Position numbers and translations under genes: made by a program
Assembly: GCF_001625305.1 (NCBI RefSeq)
Contig: NW_017802492.1
Location: forward strand, 395,648-459,647
Origin: Branchiostoma belcheri
Taxonomy: Eukaryota; Chordata; Leptocardii; Amphioxiformes; Branchiostomatidae
DNA: 64,000 nucleotides
Direction: 5' to 3'
The notes under the pieces: model-generated
The model's input: only the letters and a program-made list of their open reading frames with translations
Database searches by the model: none
What the model was told of the DNA's origin: nothing
In this document: positions 45,801 through 54,125 of the stretch, piece by piece
Numbering within the stretch: position 1 is the stretch's first letter
Layout of the letters: each line of letters starts with the position of its first letter

Positions 45801-48800
45801 GAAGGCTGGACAACAAAGAATTCTACCAGCTGGAAAGATCATCAACTGAGAAGTATATAACTACATATAAACACTTTTCTTTAATAGCGTCTCGTGGATA
45901 GTTGGTTGATGTACTTACCACAAAGTGGGCCACAGCGCAAGGAATCCAGACAGCAGAAAAGGCAACTGAATGGAACTTGGGAGGACAGATCTGCAGAAAA
46001 ACACACACACAGAGGACCAATTATCAGAGGTAATTCTTAGTAATACAATGTGCCCCTCTGCAGTACCTTACAAAACCGCTAGAGTACCCAAAATTGATTT
46101 TGACCTTCCATTTGCCTACTTCATCCTACCTACCAAATATCATAAAGAAAATGAGTATTGTATTGTCCCCTGTGTTGGTGGCCGGCGGCATTAATATAAG
46201 TTGAAAAAAAACATGAGTGTGCCGTCACCAAGTCTTGTGATTACGTGTTGGAATAAAATTTAATAAAACTTCACCTCGTAAAGATACGTCTTGGATACGC
46301 CCAGGGTGCCGTTCAGAAGTCCTTCAAAAAACATCACGCCCACGGTCCACAGGAAGGAGAAACTGTGAGGAAACATGTCGAGCGGTCAAGATGTATCAAA
46401 ATGTTCGGCTGGTGTTCAAGAAAGAATTCGTGTGCGTTCGATCGTGAATGTGTGACAGGGGCTTAAAGTAAAAGGGCGGACAAGAGGACAAGTTTTTTTT
46501 ACAGATTAAGTATAACTCAATACAACGCACAACAATGCATGGCATGTCAGGACTGTACCGTACGTACATCGAGCATAGTAAGGCTTAAATTCTAAACTTC
46601 ATAATCATTAGTCTTTCATGTAAAATTAACCATAAAATGATTACATCATGCTGGGAACTTGCTTAAGGGTTAATCACTACTAATTGTACAATGTATTAAA
46701 CTTTTACAATCAGTCATGTTGGAAATGAACATACAGTACATACACTACAAACTACTACAAACTAATATTGTGTACGTCTTGTTTCAAGGTGGTAAATATA
46801 TGTAAAACATTGTGTAGGACAAGAGGACAAGTTCTATAGGTATGTCTCACCTGAAGCCCACTAGGACCGTGCCTACCAATATCGCCATGGCCGAACTCAG
46901 CAGGATGGGTCTGGGCAGCAAGAAACACACTCATACATTAAACACAACAGTATACCACATCATAACATGTTTAAAGTTAAAACTTTTGATCCAACACAAA
47001 GAATTCTCTCACCTAGAACTTTCCACCAGTTACTCTGGTGTTCCTCAGTAAACTGACCCAGTGAAGCTTGTCACGTGGCTTCTTTGAAGTGTGACGTCAA
47101 CACGTGAAGCCACGTGACAAGCTTCACTGGGTCAGTCTACTGAGGAAGACCAGAGTGACTAATCAAAAGCTCTAGGTGAGAGAATTCTTTGTGTTGGATC
47201 AAAAGTTTTAACTTTAAACATGTAACTACCAACACAGATGAACTTTCATGATAGCACATCATAACATATTTGTTTGTTTCGCACAACCGGTAAACCCCTT
47301 GTATGTAGTTCAATTCTTTTGTACCCATGTGTCTGTATGTCTAGTTATAGACATTACGAAAGTTACTGTACCTTTGTTGTGTCAATTAGCTTATAGGCCA
47401 TGTTGATTTGATTATATGGATGACATCCTCCGGGAACCCCAAAATTGATGCGCGCGTGCGAATAAAAAAAAGTTAAGTTTTTGCAAAAAAAAAGTTGTTT
47501 TCATTATGAAATCTACGTGGTCATGAGGGTTGAACAAATGGGACAGAATATGGTTTGGCGAATAATCTAGTCTTCAAGTTCATTTCTTTACAATTTCGTC
47601 TTTTTTCGTTTGATTTTGGCATTCTACGACATTGGTATGGTTTTTTTTGTAACTTACGGTATATTTTTGCTTATTTTGCAACTGTTTTGTACGATTTACA
47701 GTATGATTGAAAACTTTTTTTTTGAAACGGCCGAAAATTCATGCGCGCGCGGATGTCATCCATATAATCAAATCAACATGGCCTAAAGGATAATGACCCT
47801 ACCTTCTGCCAACGATGTCCGATAGTTTCCCCCACTGAAAAAGCAATACACACGTCTCCATTTATTTCATTTATTCATATCAGTATGAGGCACATGTACN
47901 NNNNNNNNNNNNNNNNNNNTCCAATATATTGTGTTGGAAATTGCAGTTCAAACTTGTCAACTTCATAATAGTGAAAGTTTATTGCAAATACTTGCCCAAG
48001 GGCTAATTGCAGTTACAAACAACATAAGGAAGAAAATACAGTGGTATGTGAGACTATATCTACGTCTAGCATTATACTATATTCTACAACATACATGGCA
48101 ACTACTAGTTTTACTGGGTTTGACTTCTTCTTTTTAGGCAATGGAAGACGAATTTACCCACTTCTTCTATAATGTGTGGGTTCTTTGATTTTAGTAGTGA
48201 AATTGTTTTTTCGTGGTAGGGAATGGTGGGGAAGTAAGGGAGCATTTTGGACACGGTGCAAAATAATTGTTTTCTGATGTCGTCATAAAATGGACAGTTA
48301 GAGATGAAATGAATTTCGTCTTCCACTGCATTTGAGGGGCAATATTTACAAATTCTCTCCGACACAGGCAGTTTCGTATATCGCTTTTTTTTAAACACTG
48401 TTTATTCAAATCGTGAAAGCAAGTACAGGTAGAAGTAAATATGCATACACAGCTACTTTTAACAACTTTTACAGCCATATCCCCAAAATACACGAACCAA
48501 TCACAAAGAACAGTCACTAAAAAAGATGTCTAAATCACTTAGACACAACAGGTCTTTATATCCCCCTTTTAATGATAATAAAGCAATTATCTTCTTTCTC
48601 CACAGCTCCCGAGAAGTTCCCAGACGCGATGTTCGTGACGCACAACCACAGTGACCACGCGGGAGAGCTGCCCCTGGTGCTGGGAGGAACCGCCCAGCGG
48701 CGTGTGCTGGCCGGCAAGCCGAGAGTCAAGCTCCTCTGTGGACCGAAGGTTCTGGAACCGCTCAAAGTCCATCGTTTGAGCGAGATGGCGTATCAGATGA

Positions 48801-51800
48801 AACCTGTAAGTCCACACCTACCAAACCGACGGTATCAGCATGAAAGTTCATCTGAGTTGGTAAATTACATTATGAAAAACTTAAACTGTTCTCCAACTCA
48901 AAATTTGACTCACCAGAAATTTTCGACTGAATCACTCAGTCTTCCTCAGCTATCTGACCCAAATGCTGTGGACACGTGATTTTTCCCACGTGTGACGTCA
49001 GCAAAGGGTCAAAGGTTGTCTGAAGTCGATATCGCCCCCCCGTCCACAGCATTTGGGTCAGATAGCTGAGGAAGACTGAGTGATTCAGTCGAAAATTTCT
49101 GGTGAGTCAAATTTTGAGTTGGAGAACAGTTTACGTTTTTCATAAACCGACGGTATATATAGGAAATGAGAGCGTATATGCCCACTGTCCTTGGTGCTGA
49201 ATGCCTTCTACTCCTAGTACATTTCCAGTACTTCCGTAACAATGCTGGAACGCTAAAGAAAGCATGAGATTTTTGTACTTGAGTTATATAACTATTCATT
49301 AGTGATAATATCTTATTATTGATTTCTTGGGCGTTGAAATCAGCCCTTTAGGCCATGTTGATTTGATTATATGGATGACATCCTCCGGGAACCCCAAAAT
49401 TTATGAGCGCGTGCGAATAAAAAAAAGTTTTGCAAAAAAAAAGTTGTTTTCATTATGAAATCTACGTGGTCATGAGGGTTGAACAAATGGGACAGAATAT
49501 GGTTTGGCGAATAATCTAGTCTTCAAGTTCATTTCTTTACAATTTCGTCTTTTTTCGTTTGATTTTGGCATTCTACGACATTGGTATGGTTTTTTTTGTA
49601 ACTTACGGTATATTTTTGCTTATTTTGCAACTGTTTTGTACGATTTACAGTATGATTGAAAACTTTTTTTTTTGAAACGGCCGAAAATTCATGCGCGCGC
49701 GGATGTCATCCATATAATCAAATCAACATGGCCTAAAGGATAATGACCCTACCTTCTGCCAACGATGTCCGATAGTTTCCCCCACTGAAAAAGCAATACA
49801 CACGTCTCCATTTATTTCATTTATTCATATCAGTATGAGGCACATGTACATGTAACATCACACTCTGATGTATGCATTTAGCCCCATGGGCATGAACATG
49901 CAATTAAAGATTCATATCTATGACAACAATTTTTTGTAGAAAACATACATGGTTAATTAAGACAGTAATATTTAAATACCTACCATAAAACTCCCAAGAA
50001 ACACACCAATGAAGGTCGCACTGGTCAGGTATCCGGCATAGTACCCTAGCCGAGAGGGATACATGGAGATCATAGATATGCCAAAAAGCAGTTACTCAAG
50101 CAACTGGATATGATTTTAGAAACGGTCAGACGTTTCAACTAGTATCCACTAGCTTTCGTCAGTGACCGAGAGACCAGAGGAGAAATGCAGGTTTATAAGC
50201 ACTAACTATAGATTGATATGGAAATAAAGTGAAGACATTTTTTTGAAGTCGAAAAGGGAACAAAAGTAGGACAAGTCAAGACAAGATAATGCAAATTAGT
50301 TATTAGTTATTTGCATATCGATCAATTGTTAGTGCTTATAATTTATAAACCTTCATTTCTCCTCTGGTCTCTCAGTCACTGACGAAAGCTAGTGAATACT
50401 AGCTGAAACGTCTGACCGTTTCCAAAATCATATCCAGTTGCTTGAGTAACTGCTTTTTGGCGTATCGTATTACCTGGATGTCTAACCTTCATCGACATAT
50501 CATAGATATGTTTACATAGACCTTCATCTGCTTATTTCACGTTTTCTTTATTGAATCAATATATATGTTTTCCTAATGAAACAGATATTCGAAAGAAACC
50601 AAGGCCTAAGTTGTCTAAAATCAAACATCATATGTTTGTCGACGTCAATAAAATTGAAAATGTGCATAAATTAACCCATAATTAGGTATGAATCAACACC
50701 TATTTATGCATACATTAAAATATTTGATTGCATTTCGTTAATTAACTAAAATGTTGCATAAAAGTGCATGCATCTGCAACAATTTGCATATGTAAATAAT
50801 TTTGCATAAATTAGCATAATTTGATCCAGATCACCCTCTCTTCTACTTGAACTTCCGTATAATTAAAGAACGCCAATGATTCATATTGAAGCTGTATGCA
50901 TACGGCGAATTGTTTATTTCTGCTCGATCGAAGCTAAATGCGATGTACCTATCTGGTATACTCTTTAGGTAGGGAAAGAAGTCGTGTGTGAGGAACGGGA
51001 GAAATGGGTGAATGGTGCTTCCAGCGATGGACCCTATCGACAGGAGCACCCCTAAAATTGCGACCTGAAACAAAAGACAACATTAACTGTAACTGGCCAA
51101 GGTATACATTAGACTCATAGTTTATATCGTAGTATCGTAAGAATCAACATTGACATATACACGTAAATAGCTCTTGTGTTTTGCGACAGTGCAATGAAAA
51201 TATGACAACACTGCAAATAGGCATACGGAACCGTTATATGCAAATGTTAGCAACACATAAACACAGGATCTCAAAATAGAATGATATCCTGGGAGCATCG
51301 ATTATTCGGACGAGCAAAAATGAACACAATGTCACTTTGATTTTTGCCTTTGGAAAGAAGGTTATATTTTCAGTGCCGTTTGTCTGTATGCTTGTCTATC
51401 TGTCCGTATAAATACGTAGACATTATTACTTGAGAAGTTGAGGCCCGATTACCGTTAGAACAATAGGTTGTTAGTATATAGCATGATAGCTGTAAACTTT
51501 AGGTTGAACATAGTTTTCGACGGTATGAGATCGCGGAATTCAGAGTTTAACTGTGTCGATTTCAGAACTGAATGTGGCAGTCGTTGAAGTTGTTATAATT
51601 GTCGCCGACGTGTAGAAATCATAGTCATATTTTGTGAGCATTTTTCAGAGATACGTGAAAAGTAAGCCTGGATCAAGAAGGTAAAAAATCAAGCCTGATT
51701 TTTTAATCTCCGAGACATAACGTCATTACAGCAGTAGTGTACACTGCGTAGTAACAAAAATAGAAAATTAATTTTGCATGCCTAGTCTATTCTGCGTAAC

Positions 51801-52024
51801 ATTTAGTCGAATATCGGCATGGAAAGAAGTCACTGTGCCTACCCTGTAACTGCCAGCTTTATACACACATAAGATGAATTCAAATAAGTATTCGCAATAT
51901 CTTCACAGTACCCTCCTCACGGCCACCTTACTAGAAACATACGCTAGCAGACGCCACCTCACACATGTATACATACCTGTTTGACCGGAAATTGGCGCCA
52001 CAGCGCTCTGATGTTACCAACCAT
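42858..52024 (-). CDS. MFS transporter copy B (DHA1/TetA-like), exon 2 frame altered
   Basis: Fifteen minus-strand exons match copy C: 52024-51977, 51064-50949, 50045-49984, 49784-49753 (also duplicated at 47834-47803), 46910-46851, 46362-46275, 45990-45919, 45770-45638, 45398-45294, 45129-45029, 44503-44393, 44191-43824, 43620-43572, 43309-43201 and 43054-42858. It would be a 12-helix proton-coupled transporter of unknown substrate. The loop 2-3 signature GKLSDIVGRRP spans exons 4-5. Exon 12 carries a large glycosylatable loop, and the tail is EGTLYPLMDK, as in copy A. Exon 2 has one more base than in copy C (AAGAGTATACCAG against AAGAGCAACCAG), which throws exon 3 out of frame if the usual donor is used. 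An upstream GTATAC inside exon 2 could act as a donor and keep frame (LKRYYAGY), giving about 545 aa. Whether the gene works is open; an assembly error is also possible. Confidence 0.75.
46956..47232. mobile_element. Fold-back element with hammerhead-like core (GTTTAAAGTT family)
   Basis: The arms run inward from CATAACATGTTTAAAGTTAA on the left and its complement at about 47200 on the right, through TTTTGATCCAACACAAAG and CACGTG-type words. On the minus strand at 47052-47016 the left arm has CTGAGGA, a CACCAG/CTGGTG stem, then GAAAGTTC. The right arm carries a decayed counterpart near 47139. A partial relative lies at 62465-62760. It lies in MFS copy B intron 4. Confidence 0.6.
47395..47784. 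mobile_element. MITE, AGGCCATGTTGATTTG family, copy 3
   Basis: Same family as 14893-15287, in the opposite orientation. With its right flank (exon 4 of MFS copy B and about 65 bases more) it is repeated almost exactly at 49350-49849. Confidence 0.8.
47900..47919. other. Assembly gap, 20 N
   Basis: The gap follows directly after the first copy of a duplicated segment (47395-47899, repeated at 49350-49849). The sequence on its right, a LINE fragment, is unrelated to the sequence following the second copy, so the local order is uncertain. Confidence 0.9.
48100..48515 (-). mobile_element. LINE fragment: C-terminal zinc-knuckle region
   Basis: The minus strand encodes KLPVSERICKYCPSNAVEDE, then IHFISNCPFYDDIRKQLF. 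This is the CxxC...HF...C zinc-knuckle-like tail of L2/CR1-type LINE reverse transcriptases. The upstream part continues in another frame (HDLNKQCLK), so the copy is decayed. It sits between the assembly gap and the orphan exon at 48.6 kb. Confidence 0.65.
48606..48805 (+). CDS. Orphan exon of a metallo-beta-lactamase-fold protein
   Basis: One 200-base exon-like segment has a good acceptor (CTTTCTCCACAG) and donor (GTAAGT). It encodes PEKFPDAMFVTHNHSDHAGE, LPLVLGGTAQRRVLAGKPRV and on to LSEMAYQMKP. HNHSDHAG is the HxHxDH zinc-binding signature of the metallo-beta-lactamase fold (hydrolases, lactonases, nucleases). The segment enters needing one base from an upstream exon and ends on a codon boundary. 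No partner exon is visible on either side. It lies on the strand opposite to MFS copy B, inside that gene, next to a gap. It may be a misplaced assembly piece or a shuffled exon. The substrate cannot be told. Confidence 0.65.
48828..49156. mobile_element. Fold-back element with hammerhead-like cores (ACCGACGGTAT ends)
   Basis: Both arms carry ACCGACGGTAT at the outside, TTCTCCAACTCAAAATTTGA in the middle and the core inward. On the plus strand at 49066-49099 the core is CTGAGGA, a GACTGA/TCAGTC stem and GAAAATTTC. The left arm holds the same core on the minus strand (48949-48916). The arms are near-perfect complements. It starts about 20 bases after the donor of the orphan exon at 48.6 kb. 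Confidence 0.7.
49350..49734. mobile_element. MITE, AGGCCATGTTGATTTG family, copy 4
   Basis: This is the near-identical duplicate of the copy at 47395-47784, including its right-hand flank with MFS copy B exon 4. It lies in the intron just downstream (in gene sense) of exon 4 at 49784-49753. Confidence 0.8.
50080..50500. mobile_element. Fold-back element with paired hammerhead-like cores (GCCAAAAAGCAGTTAC family)
   Basis: The left arm starts GCCAAAAAGCAGTTACTCAA and the right arm ends with its complement, followed by an unpaired CGTATCGTATTACCTGG tail. Inside each arm is GTCA-CTGACGA, an AGCTAG/CTAGCT stem (one mismatch in one arm) and GAAACGTC-TGAC: plus strand 50375-50416, minus strand 50165-50124. 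Relatives lie at 55825-55999 (mainly one arm) and 57698-57957. It lies about 35 bases upstream of the exon 3 acceptor of MFS copy B. Confidence 0.7.
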
Positions 52025-52379
52025 GTTTACAAACCCGGAGTACACACAGGTGAGCACAGGTATGGATATAACGACACGTCACCAGACACGGGCGTCCTGC
52101 AACGATCAGTTTGACAGCCGGCCGTCAGCACTTGGAATAATCTTATGATCCGATCATACGATGCGCGGTCTTTCCTCGACTGAAATTAGGTCCTAAATTT
52201 GTCAAACACAGAGAAGTGCAGTGATCGCCGCCGATCCGACATCACAGAGCGCCGTCCAACATCCTGGATGTAACGAACCGTGTGATTGGAGCACACCCAT
52301 GCCATAGGTTGATCGGAAACAAGGAGGTTAAAAATCAAAAGGCTTGAATTTGTTATGGTAGGATAGGTTACGCTCAAGG

Positions 52380-52567
52380 TTCGCCTTGATCACGCCAGCC
52401 CGTCTGGCGCTGCTCTCGTGGAGGCTTGGAGGCTTCTCCCTCCAAAGGGGGGATGCCTTTCCCAAGGGCACAACGTCGGGGTGCATGTTCGGACATATCC
52501 GGGATCGAACCCGAGTCTCCTTGTTTGAGCGCCGAACGCTCTACCACTACGCCACACGACGCCGGCC
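52380..52567 (-). mobile_element. tRNA-derived SINE
   Basis: On the minus strand GGCGTAGTGGTAGAGCG (A box) and GGGTTCGATCCC (B box) form a tRNA-like head. It is followed by TGTGCCCTTGGGAAAGGCAT, a tail common in deuterostome SINEs. It is not a functional tRNA gene; the body continues well past the tRNA-like part. Confidence 0.7.
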
Positions 52568-52570
52568 ACG

Positions 52571-52660
52571 ACACGTTTATGTATATGATTGTCAACATGT
52601 GACCTGTATTTAGCCCAGTGGGGCAAAAATGTACAAGAGAGGTCTTCATTCATTATTATC
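52571..52660 (+). mobile_element. LINE 3' tail
   Basis: GTGACCTGTATTTAGCCCAG and GGTCTTCATTCATT match the 3' UTR end of the LINE fragment at 8160-8222. Only the last part of the element is present, head to head with the neighbouring SINE. Confidence 0.65.
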
Positions 52661-53156
52661 ATATAGCCGACGTATGAGAAAGCTCCATTTCTCATCCAAA
52701 GTGGTCGGTTATTACAATATTATTAACATGACAATGTAAGAAATACAAAAAAAGAGACACGTGTTATCATATATGTTAATGTAAATCAGTCCACAAACTT
52801 TGTCGGCCAAACAAATATGAAACGTCCATGTAAAAAAGGGCGTTTTTTACATTCAACTGTCCTTTAGAAACTTTCTAGAAAGAACCAGGTCCCTTTCTAT
52901 CACATATTACCGAACTCTGATCGTCAGATATGTAATAAAACGAACTTTACGCAATGATAATGACCACAGGTACAACACAGCATACCTATCCAGTAGATTT
53001 GCTGCGTTGACTGGGAAGTATACCTGAAAGTGAAACTCTCCTGGTGCGACACGAGTACCCCATGGGGTATATCTCTCTCAACGTGGGTTACCACAAATGC
53101 GGGTAACTTGTGTCAAGCATAAATTTTGGATAGTGGGGGTTCAGCTTGCCCCCGCT

Positions 53157-53580
53157 TCTTAATAATGAAATAAAATACATTTATTGTACATTCATGCCAC
53201 GACGGACTAGGCACAGGTCAAGACTTAACAGACACATAACAAACGTATGTAGAAATGTGGAGACAAAAGATACACTACTGCTTGACTTAGACATACATAC
53301 ATAAGGAACATACAAGGGTACTATACTAGGCTAATACAAAGTGTTCTAGTTACTGAGTTAATACAGGGTGGTCAAATTCTTCTCGCTTTTTTATACAATG
53401 GAAAATGTTGGAACAGATCATGTTTGTGATACAGGGTTTGTCTAGACGCATCAAAAATATAAATCTATCGTTTGCATTTAGTATGGGAACTTCTCTTTGA
53501 TATGCTTAAAAAGGACAGATCTTTCATTAGAATATAAAGTACAGTCTAAAATAAAGTGTTGTTCGTTTACTATTCTATGA
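53157..53580 (-). mobile_element. LINE 3' fragment
   Basis: Minus-strand translation gives EQHFILDCTLYSNERSVLFK, then FIFLMRLDKPCI and KKREE. This is the same C-terminal reverse-transcriptase tail as at 7862-8080. The 3' part continues to about 53157 with AT-rich UTR. Confidence 0.65.
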
Positions 53581-54125
53581 AAGCAGCCTCAAACACGCCG
53601 AAAATCCAACTCCCCGCACGGGCGGCATTGTCATACCATGTGCTGATATACCGGTTTTCAGGAACAAGAATGTCCTTGCCAGCTAACCTATGACATGACC
53701 GCGGTCCAATTACAGGGTTTGTTGCATTCAGGGGTGTTGGACGGCATTGTGTACGCGGCGTCATGATTGGTGAAAATAAATGCACAGGAGAATAGTCGGA
53801 ATGTCCACCACGATCAGCTGTTAAATTATTGCGATAATGGTAATTACCGGTTCGACCAATGAGAGAGTGGCTCCATGTCTGCTAATCATTTGCATGTCTA
53901 TGTTTTGACGAAGGTGGGCGTGGCTTTACGATCAGTCCAGGACCTGCCAGTGATTGTCTAATTTAAGACTAATTCACTTAAGGTCAGTCGAAGAAAGACA
54001 CACAGCGCATCGTATGATCGCGTGCTGACGGCCTATCAAACTGATCGTTGCAGGACGCCCGTGTCTGGTGACGTGTCGTTATATCCATACCTGTGCTCAC
54101 CTGTGTGTACTCCGGGTTTGTAAAC

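Larger units (their letters stand above)
52025..54125. promoter_or_regulatory. Shared head-to-head region between MFS copies B and C
   Basis: Copies B and C start 2.1 kb apart and point away from each other. The first 100-200 bases outside each start codon are inverted copies of one another, sharing GAGCACAGGTATGGATATAA and CGACACGTCACCAGACACGG. Between them lie a SINE (52380-52567), LINE tails (52571-52660, 53157-53580) and a block at 52880-53150 that matches 15930-16150 inverted. No TATA box is obvious. A bidirectional or duplicated promoter is an inference from the layout. Confidence 0.5.

Noticed and set aside
48572-48979. Reading the orphan metallo-beta-lactamase segment as a 135-codon single-exon gene
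   Set aside because: The similarity stops exactly at a GTAAGT donor, and the rest runs into a fold-back element, so only 48606-48805 is exon-like.
47395-49734. The MITE pair first taken as long terminal repeats of one element
   Set aside because: Each is a self-contained inverted-repeat element with relatives elsewhere. Their shared flank with exon 4 shows a duplicated host segment, and no retroelement proteins lie between apart from a LINE tail.
52490-52567. Possible tRNA gene on the minus strand
   Set aside because: The tRNA-like head is followed by a typical SINE tail and does not fold as a complete tRNA.
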